DNA of 64,000 bases from Deltaproteobacteria bacterium (GCA_002731275.1 PCBK01000033.1:24752-88751), one strand, 5' to 3'. Shown: positions 16,286-25,777, counted from the stretch's first letter. A program made the numbers and translations. Notes: generated by a model not told the origin, from the letters alone.

Positions 16286-18346
16286 ATGAGTGTATTCACC
16301 AATCCGATGACCTATCTCCTGTTAGTTGCTTTGGGCGTGTTTTCAACGTTGATGTACAGACGTATGTTCATCTTTTTGAAGATGCGACACAACCCCAATT
16401 ACTTCAAAGATGTCCTGACTCGACTCAAAAAACTCTTTGAGTTTGGTTTTGGTCAAAAGCGCCTGCTCAACCCAGAAGAGTTTCTTCCGGGTCTGGCCCA
16501 CGTCCTCGTGTTTAGTGCCTTTATGGTGCTCTCACTGCGGACCATCACACTGTTTTTTATGGCTTACTTTGGGTTTGACTTCGCGCTCCCCTTCTTGGGA
16601 CACGACAACCCTGTCGGCGTGACCTACGGATTTCTCAAAGAGCTCGTCTTGATCACGGCCTTCTTTGGTTCAGGTTACTTTTTGATCCTGAGACTCTTTG
16701 TCAAACCCGAACGAATGAGTATGTCAGGTGAAGCCGTCTTGATCTTGTTCTTCATCCAAGGGTTGATGATCACGGACATGATGTTTGAGGCGGGCCTCTC
16801 CGTCCATCCAATCTACGGAAAACACTTCCACCCAAGTGTCCTACATCCCGTCGCGACGATGGGTTACTTCCTCGTCAAGAGCCTGGGAATGAGTCAATCA
16901 CAAGCCTGGACTTTCGGGATGATTGGTTACTGGACCCACTGCGCCATTATCTTGACCTTCCTCAACCTGCTCCCCATCGGAAAGCACTTTCACGTCATTA
17001 CGGGCCTCGGCACCGTCTTTTTACAACGTCTCAACCAGGGGCAATTGCCACGTCTTGAGATCGACATGGAGAGTGAAGACTTCGACGAAGAGCAAAGCTT
17101 TGGTATCCGAAAAGCCACAGACTTCACCTGGAAGATGGCGATGGACACCTACAGCTGTACAGAGTGTGGGCGATGCCTGACCAACTGCCCCACATACATC
17201 ACAGAGAAGCCTCTCACCCATAAAGGCCTCAACCTCACCATTCGTGAGCACTTGATGGACAACGTGGACAATATCCTCAGCGGCAAAGATGAAGCCCTCC
17301 CCAACGTCGTCCCAGACATCATCTCAGAAGACACGATCTGGGCTTGTACGACATGTGGTTGGTGTGAAACCGCCTGCCCCGTCTTTATCGAGAACGTGCC
17401 ACGTATCGTCGATATGAGGCGTGACAGCGTGATGGGACGAGGTGAGTTCCCCAGCGAAGCGATCACAGTCTTCAAGAACATGGAGTCACAAGGAAACCCT
17501 TGGGGGATCGACTCTGGTGCGCGTGAAGATTGGGCTGCTGGCCTAGATATCCCAGTCGCGAGAGACAAAGAGAGCTTCGATTACCTCTGGTACGTCGGTT
17601 GTGCTTCTGCATACGACGATCGCCAAAAGAAAGTCGCGCAAGCCCTCGCCAAGATCCTCAACGCTGCAGGTGTCGACTACGCCATCCTCGGTAAAGAAGA
17701 GTCTTGTAACGGTGACAGCGCCCGACGCCTCGGAAACGAAGTCCTCTTTGAGCAGCTCGCCACACACAACATCGAAAACTTCAAAAAGTACGGTGTACGC
17801 AAGATCTTCTCACAATGTCCACACTGCTTCAACATGTTCAAAAACGAATACACGCAGTTTGACGTCCAATACGAAGTCTATCACCACAGTGAGCTGATCT
17901 CTCAGCTCCTGAAAGACAGACGTATTCGACCAAGTCGAGAGCTTGATGAGCTTATCACGTTCCACGACTCCTGCTACATGGGTCGATACAACGACGTCTA
18001 CGATGAACCACGCTTCGATCTCAAGAGCGTCCCCGGCGTTGAGTTGGTCGAGATGCCTCGCCATAAGCGTGAGAGCTTCTGCTGTGGTGCAGGTGGTGGT
18101 CGTATGTGGCTCGAAGAGCACATCGGTGAGCGTATCAACCAAAACCGCGTGAAAGAAGCGGTTGAGACAGGCGCAACAACGATCGCGACGAACTGTCCCT
18201 TCTGTACAACGATGATCAGTGATGGTCTCAACGAGCTGGGTATCGAGAATATCCAAACGAAGGACATCGCCGAGATTGTCGCAGACAGCCTTGAGCTTCC
18301 TCCTCAAGACAACGACAACACAGAAGAGACCTCACAGGAGGCGTAA
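16286..18346 (+). CDS. HdrD-like membrane iron-sulfur oxidoreductase
   Basis: A 686-residue electron-transfer protein. About 240 N-terminal residues form a membrane part with five or so helices, resembling the nitrate-reductase gamma / HdrE type. Two 4Fe-4S motifs follow (CTECGRCLTNCP near residue 291 and CTTCGWCETACP near 354). The C-terminal half has two CCG cysteine-rich domains of the heterodisulfide reductase subunit D type, with SQCPHCFNMFK and SCYMGRYNDVYDEPR ... SFCCGAGGGRMW. The architecture is known from many aerobes as a quinone-linked oxidoreductase of unknown substrate, sometimes next to electron-transfer flavoprotein genes; none is present here. AGAGG is eight bases before the ATG. 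It is followed after three bases by a peptidase gene, so the two are very likely one transcript from the 16210 promoter. Confidence 0.92.
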   Translation: MSVFTNPMTYLLLVALGVFSTLMYRRMFIFLKMRHNPNYFKDVLTRLKKLFEFGFGQKRLLNPEEFLPGLAHVLVFSAFMVLSLRTITLFFMAYFGFDFALPFLGHDNPVGVTYGFLKELVLITAFFGSGYFLILRLFVKPERMSMSGEAVLILFFIQGLMITDMMFEAGLSVHPIYGKHFHPSVLHPVATMGYFLVKSLGMSQSQAWTFGMIGYWTHCAIILTFLNLLPIGKHFHVITGLGTVFLQRLNQGQLPRLEIDMESEDFDEEQSFGIRKATDFTWKMAMDTYSCTECGRCLTNCPTYITEKPLTHKGLNLTIREHLMDNVDNILSGKDEALPNVVPDIISEDTIWACTTCGWCETACPVFIENVPRIVDMRRDSVMGRGEFPSEAITVFKNMESQGNPWGIDSGAREDWAAGLDIPVARDKESFDYLWYVGCASAYDDRQKKVAQALAKILNAAGVDYAILGKEESCNGDSARRLGNEVLFEQLATHNIENFKKYGVRKIFSQCPHCFNMFKNEYTQFDVQYEVYHHSELISQLLKDRRIRPSRELDELITFHDSCYMGRYNDVYDEPRFDLKSVPGVELVEMPRHKRESFCCGAGGGRMWLEEHIGERINQNRVKEAVETGATTIATNCPFCTTMISDGLNELGIENIQTKDIAEIVADSLELPPQDNDNTEETSQEA

Positions 18347-18349
18347 AAC

Positions 18350-19405
18350 ATGACTCCCCCTCCCCTCACACTCCCCCAGCGCCTCAAGCGAATCACCACC
18401 CTCCTTATCATCACTTTGTCTGTGCTTTTGCTCGCGTCTTTTGGCGCGGGCTACGTTGGATTGACAAATCCAACCATGCGCACAGCCAAAGCACTCAAGG
18501 TAAAGCCAATTGTGTCGCCTAAGCGTTTGAAAACACTCGTCTTGGCCTTAACGCAGACAAAGAAGCCTCGTAACCACGCCAATCTCAAGTCTCTGAACCA
18601 AGCGGCTGACTACATCAAGTCGCAGTGGCAAGCGATGAAGCTGCCGGTGAAAGAGCAAACTTACAAGGTTGGAAAAGGAACTGAGGTGTACCGCAATCTG
18701 ATCACCTCCTTTGGCCCAAAAAACGCCAAACAGGTGATCGTTGTCGGTGCTCATTACGATGTCTGTGGGGATACGCCGGGGGCAGATGACAACGCGAGTG
18801 GTGTCGCAGGATTGCTCGAAGTCAGCCGCTTGTTGCAACAACACAAACCGACCTTAGCGCATAGGATCGAGCTCGTCGCGTACACTCTCGAAGAGCCTCC
18901 TTACTTTCGCAGCAAATGGATGGGGAGTGCTGTCCATGCTCGCTCGTTGGTCCAAAAGAAGATCCGCGTGAAGGCGATGATTTGTCTTGAAATGTTGGGC
19001 TACTTCACGGACAAACCCAACACACAATCGTTTCCCTTTACGCCTCTGCGCTTCCTTTACCCAACGACAGGGAATTTCCTTGCGATTGTTGGCAGGATGG
19101 ACCAAGGACGGGCACTCACGCGAGAGATCAAGATCGCGATGAGAGCGAACACAACACTTAAAATAGAGTCCATCAACGCCCCCGCCGCGCTTCCAGGGAT
19201 CGACTTTTCAGACCACCTCAACTACTGGAAATACAAGATCCCTGCGGTGATGTTGACAGATACATCCTTCTTCAGAAACAAACACTACCACAAGAAAACA
19301 GACACCCCAGACACCCTCAACTACAAGAAAATGGCAGAGGTCGTCAAAGCAACCTACGCTGCGCTCGTACACATTGCCAAAATCCCAACCAAATCCAGCA
19401 AGTAA
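18350..19405 (+). CDS. M28-family zinc aminopeptidase, membrane anchored
   Basis: A 351-residue metallopeptidase. A hydrophobic segment at about 15-35 serves as signal anchor, so the catalytic part is outside the cytoplasm. The metal-binding residues are visible in order: GAHYDV (His), GADDNASG (bridging Asp, followed by the family's NxSG), LEEPPY (Glu pair) and the late His in NKHYHKK. The FSDH motif before the end also fits family M28. Ribosome site GGAGG lies inside the end of the preceding gene, eight bases from the ATG, and the intergenic gap is three bases, so translation is coupled to the iron-sulfur protein. Why a peptidase accompanies that protein is unclear. Assignment to the family is firm; specificity is unknown. 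Confidence 0.92.
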   Translation: MTPPPLTLPQRLKRITTLLIITLSVLLLASFGAGYVGLTNPTMRTAKALKVKPIVSPKRLKTLVLALTQTKKPRNHANLKSLNQAADYIKSQWQAMKLPVKEQTYKVGKGTEVYRNLITSFGPKNAKQVIVVGAHYDVCGDTPGADDNASGVAGLLEVSRLLQQHKPTLAHRIELVAYTLEEPPYFRSKWMGSAVHARSLVQKKIRVKAMICLEMLGYFTDKPNTQSFPFTPLRFLYPTTGNFLAIVGRMDQGRALTREIKIAMRANTTLKIESINAPAALPGIDFSDHLNYWKYKIPAVMLTDTSFFRNKHYHKKTDTPDTLNYKKMAEVVKATYAALVHIAKIPTKSSK

Positions 19406-19439
19406 GGCTATCCCACTTTTGCAGAGAACAGCCAGTCTT

Positions 19440-20792
19440 TCAGGTGAGTGTGCGGTATGCGTCGGCGATCAGCGCAAACACCTCTTCGACACTTTTGGTC
19501 ACCTCGGAGTGTGAACCGGGAGGAAGCTGGTCAGGGTGATAACGCTTGGCGAGCTTGAGATAGACATTGCGAATCTCTCTCTCCGACGCTCCACCATCCA
19601 GCCCAAGACGCTCCAGGCGAGTTTGTTTTTCGAGGCGCTTGGTGAGCTTCTGCAACTCTTCAATTTGTTTCTGTGTACGTGTCCCCATCAACTCTTCGCC
19701 CATCTTGAGCAGATCGACCTGCCACAGCAAGTAGACCACCCGTAACGCATCTCCCTCGGACAAAATCCCCTGCTCGACGGCTGAACCACACAAATCGTTG
19801 AGTGGATCTTGGTTGGAGATGTGTTCGTAAAATTTGAGTTGTTCGGGCGACAGTTGGAAGTCTTCGACAGAGATCTTGGGGTGGAGCAGGCGCGCAACAC
19901 GTCGACTTCGATGTTGCATCAAGGAGTCAACCACAACGGACTGTGGTGTATGTTTTAGCGCCCCCTCAGCCATCAACAAAAAAGGATTGGGTTCTGTCGG
20001 GAAAGAGCATCCAGTCACCTGTCCTTCATAGAAGCGATAGATGCCTTTCCTCCACTCAAAGACCTCAAAGAGACGTTGTTTGAGTTGTTCGAGGAAGGCG
20101 GTCTTGATATCGCCAGCAGAGACGCTCTTTCTTTCGAGCAAGACCTGACCGAGAGGCCGGTTCTTTTTTTTGGCGACTTGCAAGACCTCTGTGAGGGTCT
20201 CGCGAGAGATCAGATGCTGGTTTACCAACAGCTCTCCCAAACGCGTCTCATTGCGCTCGGAGACAGCATAGGCTGGCTGACCATACTCGAAGAATACATC
20301 CACAGTATGACGTCCGGAGCGAAAGTGCATACGCCCTGTTTTTCCAGCGAGGTACAAACTGTACATCATCTTGAGCGGTGAGTTTTTTTCGAGATTTCCA
20401 GCGTAGTTGGGGTTGGGGCCAGGAGGTAACACCTTGCCTCTGTAGAAGACAACTCGCCCCGGAACGCCTGTTGTCCGCCGAGCGACCCTCGCAGTAGGTT
20501 TGGTCGGAACCTTTGGGATGGTCCCCATTCCACCCGTGGGATGGGCGATACGTTGATGTCCGCCTGTGGGACGAATGGATTGTCTTTGTTGCTGCTTTTG
20601 TTGTTGTTTACCCCAGAAATCAGCCAACTCGTCCAACCGAGCAAGTGTGGTCGTTGCTCCACTTGGAGAGACTACCCGATCACTGTAAGTGAATTTCCCG
20701 GCAACAATAAACGCCTTGACGACACGTAAATTGTACGGACCGTGTGTCAGGCCATCTCTTGTTTGAATGGTAAACCCGCGCTTTTCTTGCAT
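19440..20792 (-). CDS. DUF4388 (PatA-like) protein with C-terminal J domain
   Basis: A 450-residue cytoplasmic protein of three parts. Residues 1-65 look like a GYF_2-type small domain (TRDGLTHGPYNLRVVKAFI). A Gln-rich linker follows. The DUF4388/PATAN-like region (about 130-265) begins at NLEKNSPLKMMYSLYLAGKTG and includes the HLISRETLTEVL helix block. The last 60 residues are a J domain with the HPD motif in RYHPDQL, so it can probably recruit DnaK. This combination is typical of Myxococcota and related groups and is thought to link signalling modules to chaperones. The weak ribosome site GAAGAT precedes the ATG. It is convergent with the peptidase gene, with 34 bases between and no terminator visible. 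Confidence 0.88.
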   Translation of the reverse strand: MQEKRGFTIQTRDGLTHGPYNLRVVKAFIVAGKFTYSDRVVSPSGATTTLARLDELADFWGKQQQKQQQRQSIRPTGGHQRIAHPTGGMGTIPKVPTKPTARVARRTTGVPGRVVFYRGKVLPPGPNPNYAGNLEKNSPLKMMYSLYLAGKTGRMHFRSGRHTVDVFFEYGQPAYAVSERNETRLGELLVNQHLISRETLTEVLQVAKKKNRPLGQVLLERKSVSAGDIKTAFLEQLKQRLFEVFEWRKGIYRFYEGQVTGCSFPTEPNPFLLMAEGALKHTPQSVVVDSLMQHRSRRVARLLHPKISVEDFQLSPEQLKFYEHISNQDPLNDLCGSAVEQGILSEGDALRVVYLLWQVDLLKMGEELMGTRTQKQIEELQKLTKRLEKQTRLERLGLDGGASEREIRNVYLKLAKRYHPDQLPPGSHSEVTKSVEEVFALIADAYRTLT

Positions 20793-21066
20793 CTATCTTC
20801 GCTCATACCCATCAGATCGTTTACTCCGATGAGGTGTTTCGTGTTTTTGAAAGGTTGTACGTTGTGGGTATCTTTATGACTCGATCAAGATTGCAGGATA
20901 GTCGATTAAGCAAAGGACTTCAAGGAAAACACTCTACCAAAAGCAATTGAGTGTCTCCCTCCCCTTTTTGTCATGCCCCCTTGCTCCCCAAAGAGCAACG
21001 AATATACCGCGACACGTCCATAGATTTTGACGCTCGGTGATCCAGAATCCCTCCTTTCGGAGTACG

Positions 21067-21390
21067 TCAATCTTCCTTTTTGTCATCAGCTTCCTTGGAA
21101 GCTGACACCTTCTCCTTTTCTTCGGCCTCTTTGCGTGCAGCCTCGCGTTCTTCTTGTTCGGCGCGCTCGGCTTCAAGTTCCATTTGACGGAGTTCATCAC
21201 GAAGCTCACGTCTCTTCTTGGCTGGATCAGAGACGGTTTTCTTCCACCACCAGATACGCAACCCACCTAAGGCGATCACGATCCAACCCAGATCGAGATT
21301 GATGTGAGGGATGATAAAGCCTCCCTGTCCCGTGAAGGTCAGGTACAGAAAAAAGAACCCCAAACCAATCCAAAAAATCCCCATAACCAT
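21067..21390 (-). CDS. Small membrane protein with charged coiled-coil tail
   Basis: A 107-residue protein. Two hydrophobic segments (about 3-20 and 33-47, the second ending in IWWWKK) are followed by a highly charged Glu/Lys/Arg/Ala helix (about 58-100) that should form a coiled coil in the cytoplasm. ATG 21390 has GAGGAG nine bases upstream; a second in-frame ATG two codons later is also possible. Only 14 bases separate it from the START-like gene upstream, so the pair is likely one operon. I do not recognise a named family; similar small proteins are common and uncharacterised. The downstream region 20793-21066 (274 bases) shows no gene. Confidence 0.75.
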   Translation of the reverse strand: MVMGIFWIGLGFFFLYLTFTGQGGFIIPHINLDLGWIVIALGGLRIWWWKKTVSDPAKKRRELRDELRQMELEAERAEQEEREAARKEAEEKEKVSASKEADDKKED

Positions 21391-21404
21391 GGACGTCTAC
21401 TCCT

Positions 21405-21944
21405 CTATTTTGTTTGTTGCGTTTCAAAATATCGCACCAACCCTTTGCCGAGACTGGTCAAGTTGGGCTGGATCATCTTTTTGATCATGCTCTCAATCGT
21501 TGGCCGTAAGCGCTTCGCCACAAAGGAAGGCATCCCAGGGAGGCGCTCCGGGTAAATCTCCACATCACAGCATACATACAGCCTCGTCTTGGTCGGGTCT
21601 TGCTCCCACGGTCCAAAGGAGTTGGTCCCTTTGACTGTGAACAGATCCTTTGCTGCGTATGGTTCGTGGTAAAAATCCACCTTGTAATGTTCATCATCCC
21701 ACGTCGCATGATCAATCCAGGAGAAGGTCTCTGGCTTGACGAACTTTTTGGCGACAGAAGGGATCTCCACTTTGGGATGCCAGCGACACACAATGCGCGG
21801 CCCACCTTCAAGTTCCTCTCGCTCGATCGGTTCGATTTTTTCAACATTTTGAAGGTAAGGGACCAACTTACTCATGTTGTCGCGTACAAGTGGATAGATC
21901 ACATCTGCAGGTTGGTCGATGATATCTTCGCTCTCAAGGTGCAT
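21405..21944 (-). CDS. START/SRPBCC-like protein (DUF2505 type)
   Basis: A 179-residue soluble protein with the order of elements expected for a helix-grip fold: an N-terminal strand and helix (PADVIYPLVRDNMSKLVPYL), several beta strands through TFSWIDHATW, HYKVDFYHEPY and FTVKGTNSFGPW, and a long C-terminal helix (MPSFVAKRLRPTIESMIKKMI). Such proteins bind hydrophobic ligands such as lipids. There is no signal peptide. AGGAG precedes the ATG at 21944 by eight bases. It is the first gene of a probable pair with the small membrane protein, which could place it at the inner membrane. Ligand and role cannot be told. Confidence 0.75.
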   Translation of the reverse strand: MHLESEDIIDQPADVIYPLVRDNMSKLVPYLQNVEKIEPIEREELEGGPRIVCRWHPKVEIPSVAKKFVKPETFSWIDHATWDDEHYKVDFYHEPYAAKDLFTVKGTNSFGPWEQDPTKTRLYVCCDVEIYPERLPGMPSFVAKRLRPTIESMIKKMIQPNLTSLGKGLVRYFETQQTK

Positions 21945-22196
21945 CGCTTACGCTCCTTTGTCAGGGAAAATGAGGAGAGCCAGACAGGACACTGTCCTTT
22001 CTCGCTGTCCACCATCATATAGATAGAACGCCTGGACGCAAGAGAGTTCCAAACAAATGCAAAAGAAGGCCCTAACCACCCATGACGGGTCGGACGAGAA
22101 TCACCATGGGAGGGGATGAAAGGACAAAGAAAGGAGCGAAGGAAGGGAGTCGACAGGAGAAGAGTTTGTTTTGTGGATGTTTTGGCTCAGATGAGC

Positions 22197-24086
22197 TTAG
22201 CGGAAGCGGACGAGGTCGGAAGCGTTGATCTTCAGATCGTCGTTGGACTCTGCGTCGCTGTAACGAGCTTGGATTTTGAACCAGATATCCGCGTATTTGC
22301 GAAGTTCATTGTACACCATGAAGGTCGCGCCATCTTGGTACATGATCTTGTTGCCCCAGCGGTCAGCAGGTGCATCATCGATGTGCTGTGTTTGGTTGGG
22401 GTTACCGAGGTTAATCTCAGTCACACCGACTTCTGCAAAGCGACGATCTTCTTCGGAGGTGATACCACCGACACGCATACGCATACCGAGCTCTTCTTCG
22501 AGGAACGCGAGGTCACCAGCGTCGAGGAATTGCTTGCTGTCGTTGACGAGTTTGTAGTGTTCACACACTGCGCGGAGAGCCTGGAATCCGTCTTTGAAGT
22601 TTCCGTCTTGTGTATCTGCTTTGATACCGTAGTGGCTCAGGTCAGTGTTATCACCGAACATATCGCGACCAGTGATGTCTTCATCATCGGATTTGGAGTC
22701 GAAGATCAACAGGCCGAGCTCTGCGTCGAGGTCTGTGATCATCTCTTTTTTGCCATCGCCATCGATGTCCACAGCGATCATGCCGCCATCACGCAGGTCG
22801 AGTCCTGTGCCTTCGAGGTCGAAGATGAGTGGGGAAGCGAGCTTGCCTGTTTCTTTCGCGGGCTCTGTAAACTCGCCGAGGTCGATGCTGATGTCAGTAG
22901 GCTCGTTGGGGATCGTCTGGACTTGACCGGGGACGTGCCAGATGAATCCACCGCCAGTGATACCAGTTCCACACCAGGGGGGATTGGTGACCGTCTCGGG
23001 ACCTTCTGCGCCGATGACTTCTTCGCCCATGGGGTACTCAGCGCCAGGTGTTTGTGCGAGTGTGTTGCCAACAGGCGCGAGGTTACCAGTGTTGCCCATG
23101 AATCCGTATCCAGACATGCCTGGGCTTTGGACTTGTGTGGAGCCGAAGGAGCCACCACGGACACTTTTGACGATCGACTCAGCCATGGAGCTGAGTGTGA
23201 GGCTGGAGACGGAGTTCTTTTCACGTCCACGACGAATGTTGGTTCCGAGCAGCTTGTTCAAAGCGTTGCGCGCTTTGTCGTTGCGGATACCATTTTTGTC
23301 GTTCATGTTGATGTCGCCAACGTTGACACCAGTTTGTTTGCTGATCGCTTTGTAAACGACCTTCATCGCTTCTTTTTCGTTGGGCGCATTTTGAATCGCT
23401 TCAACGTCTGCGGCGGAGAGGTTCAGCTTGGACTTTCCGCTGCTCTTCCCTGTTGTGATCTTGGGTTTGGAGGTCTTGAGCATCCCGACGACGTTTTGTG
23501 CGATCTTCTCATCACGGCTACCGCTGACGTTCAATGCGCGAGCGATACCACGTCTGCTGTTGGGGAGTGTCTCGATGAAGGATGTTCCGACTTGACCAGG
23601 GAAGGACGCTGTGCCACTCGCTGCAGTTGTCGAAGTTTGCGCAAAACCGGGGCGGACCTGGTTGTTGATCGCGTTGGACATCTGCATGTTGGGGGACATT
23701 TGGTTCATCATGTTTGCGATGTTTTGCATCGCACCCATGAGCTCTTGCATTTTCGCGTTCATCAGGCTCTGTTGCATGCTCTGCATGAAGATATTCCCAA
23801 GAGAGTTCCAGGAGTTGCTCATGGAGTCAAGCTGGGAAGTAGCCTGTTGGTTGAACATGTTCATTGGGGACTGTGCAGGTGCGGAGAGGAAACCGGGAAC
23901 GTTGGACTGTCCACCTTGCAAGAAGGGTGCATTGCTTCCTGTGGAGAAGGTGCTTTGGTTTGCAATGGTTTCGAGGTTTTGGAACGCAGGCGTTTGCAGA
24001 ACTTGTGCGCCTTCGTTCAGAGCATTGCTGGACCAGAAGTTGTTCAAGGCAGTTTGGGCGAGATTGTTAAATCCTACACTACTCAT
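22197..24086 (-). CDS. Asn/Gln/Met-rich protein with RTX-type DLDGDG domain, no signal peptide
   Basis: A 629-residue protein. The first 200 residues are low in charge and rich in Asn, Gln, Ser and Met (for example MQNIANMMNQMSPNMQMSN), with no signal peptide. A middle segment has Ser/Lys-rich linkers and an EF-hand-like loop (INMNDKNGIRND). The C-terminal half (about 390-560) resembles the domain that ends many RTX and large secreted proteins: LIFDLEGTGLDL, VDIDGDGKKEMI, LLIFDSKSDDED, MFGDNTDL and DGFQALRAV match its usual FDLDGDG / LLVLDRNGNG / LFGD order. AAGGAG is six bases before the ATG. Export without a signal peptide (type I or type III route) is inferred from this make-up; no secretion genes are nearby. 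A long antisense open frame across it lacks support. Confidence 0.82.
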   Translation of the reverse strand: MSSVGFNNLAQTALNNFWSSNALNEGAQVLQTPAFQNLETIANQSTFSTGSNAPFLQGGQSNVPGFLSAPAQSPMNMFNQQATSQLDSMSNSWNSLGNIFMQSMQQSLMNAKMQELMGAMQNIANMMNQMSPNMQMSNAINNQVRPGFAQTSTTAASGTASFPGQVGTSFIETLPNSRRGIARALNVSGSRDEKIAQNVVGMLKTSKPKITTGKSSGKSKLNLSAADVEAIQNAPNEKEAMKVVYKAISKQTGVNVGDINMNDKNGIRNDKARNALNKLLGTNIRRGREKNSVSSLTLSSMAESIVKSVRGGSFGSTQVQSPGMSGYGFMGNTGNLAPVGNTLAQTPGAEYPMGEEVIGAEGPETVTNPPWCGTGITGGGFIWHVPGQVQTIPNEPTDISIDLGEFTEPAKETGKLASPLIFDLEGTGLDLRDGGMIAVDIDGDGKKEMITDLDAELGLLIFDSKSDDEDITGRDMFGDNTDLSHYGIKADTQDGNFKDGFQALRAVCEHYKLVNDSKQFLDAGDLAFLEEELGMRMRVGGITSEEDRRFAEVGVTEINLGNPNQTQHIDDAPADRWGNKIMYQDGATFMVYNELRKYADIWFKIQARYSDAESNDDLKINASDLVRFR

Positions 24087-24319
24087 AGCTTCTCTCCTTT
24101 AACGATAAATAGGTATATTTTGTATTTGCTTCACCGTCTCGCGGTGGAAAAATGTCGATTTTATCATCCGTCTGTTTTCAAACGAATTTTCTCAAGACAA
24201 CACCATCATCGTCATCAGAGACACAAAAGTTGCCTGTTTTTTCGGACTTTTTTCATTTCACATTTAAAACAATCCAAGAACAAACATGTAACAAAAACCT
24301 ATACTCTTATGATTTCTCA

Positions 24320-25414
24320 TTATTTAGCGAGCAAGCGTAAGACATTTTCTCCAAGCATCGCGCTGAGCTGTCGCCGAGAGAAGCCACTTCCTCTCAAAGA
24401 AGCTGTCAGTATGGGAAGGTAACCGATATGCTGGAGTCCTTTTGGCTTGGTGATCAAACCATCGTAATCGCTCCCCAAGGCGAGGTGACGCACGCCTATC
24501 TTCTTTTTGATGTAGAGGACATGGCGGAGCAGATCGCGAATGGTTGCCTTGCGGTGGTTGTGACGTCGTAGGTACGCCGTGTAGAAGTTGATACCAACAA
24601 CGCCACCACATTTCTTGATCGCGAGCAGCTGCTTGTCCGTGAGATTGCGAAAGTGTTTTCGTAAGCGGTACGCGTTGCTGTGGGAGGCGATAAAGGGTCT
24701 CTTTGCGATCTTCGCGACGTCCCAGAATGTTTGCCTTCCGGCGTGGGAGAGGTCAACGAGGACGCGATGTTTTTCGAGCAGCCGGACGAGCCTGCGGCCT
24801 TTGCGTGTGAGCCCCTTCCGCTTCCTTCGTCTATAGCGCTCATCAAGAGCCGAGGTCGCGAAGGCGTTGCTGTTGTTCCACGTCAATCCGACGTAAGTCA
24901 GTCCCCATTTGATCGCGGTGCGTGCGTGACTGAGCTTGCCTTCAAAGGGATGTGCTCCTTCGATCGCGAGCAGCGCTGCGATCTTCCCCTTCTTTTGGAT
25001 GCGCCGAATATCGTGCGCCCACTTCGCGTGCTCAAAGACATCAGCATGTTCACGAAGCATCCGACGATATGCAGCGTACATCTTCTTGATATACTGCCAC
25101 CCCTGCCCTCTCCCACGGGTCTTTTTTGGTGGCACCCACATCACAAACACCTGCGCGCTGACACCTCCTCTTCTCAACTTGGGAATATCGAGATCACGTG
25201 CTCGCTGAAACCGACCGAGATCGACCCACCCACGCATCATTTGATAGAGCGTATCGGCGTGCAGATCCAACACGACATGGTGTTTGTGAAAACGCTGAGC
25301 CTGTCGAAAGGACCAACCCTTCTTTTTCGTGGCAGATGACGCGCTGTCCGCTCCCACAAGGCCAACGAGTCCAAAGACACCACACATCCATAACCAACAT
25401 ATCCGTCTCTTCAT
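24320..25414 (-). CDS. Membrane dipeptidase (peptidase M19, renal dipeptidase family)
   Basis: A 364-residue zinc dipeptidase. A signal peptide covers about the first 28 residues and lacks a lipobox, so the enzyme is periplasmic or secreted. Metal and active-site motifs are all present: VLDLHADT, AIEGAHPF (bridging Glu), LTWNNSNAFA, VDLSHAG, ASHSNAY and LGSDYDG. Length is slightly below typical (about 400). The mature part is unusually rich in Arg and Lys (for example RYRRRKRKG). The start is ATG 25414 and not the adjacent TTG 25417, since GGGAG sits five bases before the ATG. Known family members cleave dipeptides, including some with D-residues at the C-terminus; the substrate here is unknown. 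Neighbours give no clue. Confidence 0.93.
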   Translation of the reverse strand: MKRRICWLWMCGVFGLVGLVGADSASSATKKKGWSFRQAQRFHKHHVVLDLHADTLYQMMRGWVDLGRFQRARDLDIPKLRRGGVSAQVFVMWVPPKKTRGRGQGWQYIKKMYAAYRRMLREHADVFEHAKWAHDIRRIQKKGKIAALLAIEGAHPFEGKLSHARTAIKWGLTYVGLTWNNSNAFATSALDERYRRRKRKGLTRKGRRLVRLLEKHRVLVDLSHAGRQTFWDVAKIAKRPFIASHSNAYRLRKHFRNLTDKQLLAIKKCGGVVGINFYTAYLRRHNHRKATIRDLLRHVLYIKKKIGVRHLALGSDYDGLITKPKGLQHIGYLPILTASLRGSGFSRRQLSAMLGENVLRLLAK

Positions 25415-25777
25415 CAAAGCTCCCTTAGGCTACTGCAAGAAAAAAAGTACACAGGAAAAAGAAACGCACGTGGAGGTTGAAGCTGAAACCGCAAGCATCG
25501 TGATTCGTCGTCGACATGGCCCTGCCATGACTTCTCCTCATGCCTTGCCTGAGGCTCCATCTCCAGCCCTCCCTCGTGCGCTTTTTTCCTTGCAGTAGCC
25601 TTACACACAAAAGTATCCTCATTTGCGCAACACATTAACATTATATAGATGCAACGTTCTCTGTACATGGCGGTCGTCGTTGCCCCCTTTCTATCTCTGT
25701 CTATACTGGCTATGATAGAAGATAACACGAACGCACCCATGACAGGGTTTCTAGCGCAGTTTCTCGGAGAAGATCTT
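25415..25777. other. Divergent intergenic region carrying the second structured repeat
   Basis: Separates the dipeptidase gene (minus) and the protease/propeller gene (plus). The repeat copy at 25482-25555 is the only clear structure. The plus strand is open from ATG 25649, but that upstream part has no ribosome site, whereas TTG 25778 does, so it is treated as leader. No confident promoter was found. Confidence 0.5.
25482..25555 (-). repeat. Dispersed structured repeat, copy B
   Basis: Inverted relative to copy A at 3911-3984. The outer arms are CAAGC (25492-25496) and GCCTG (25547-25551), pairing with one G-U on the transcribed strand. The inner hairpin is CATGGC-CCT-GCCATG (25515-25529). 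Sequence blocks CTGAAACC, CGTGATTCGTCGTCG and CTCATGCCTTGCCTG correspond to those of copy A. It lies between divergent genes. Confidence 0.7.

Noticed and set aside
22116-24422. A 768-codon open frame on the plus strand across the Asn/Gln-rich gene
   Set aside because: It is antisense to a gene with a good ribosome site and recognisable domain, its translation is rich in Cys, Val and His in no known pattern, and it has no ribosome site. The openness comes from codon bias of the true gene.
25649-25777. ATG 25649 as start of the propeller/barrel gene
   Set aside because: It would place 43 residues plus another hydrophobic patch before the signal peptide and has no ribosome site, whereas TTG 25778 has GGAG at eight bases.
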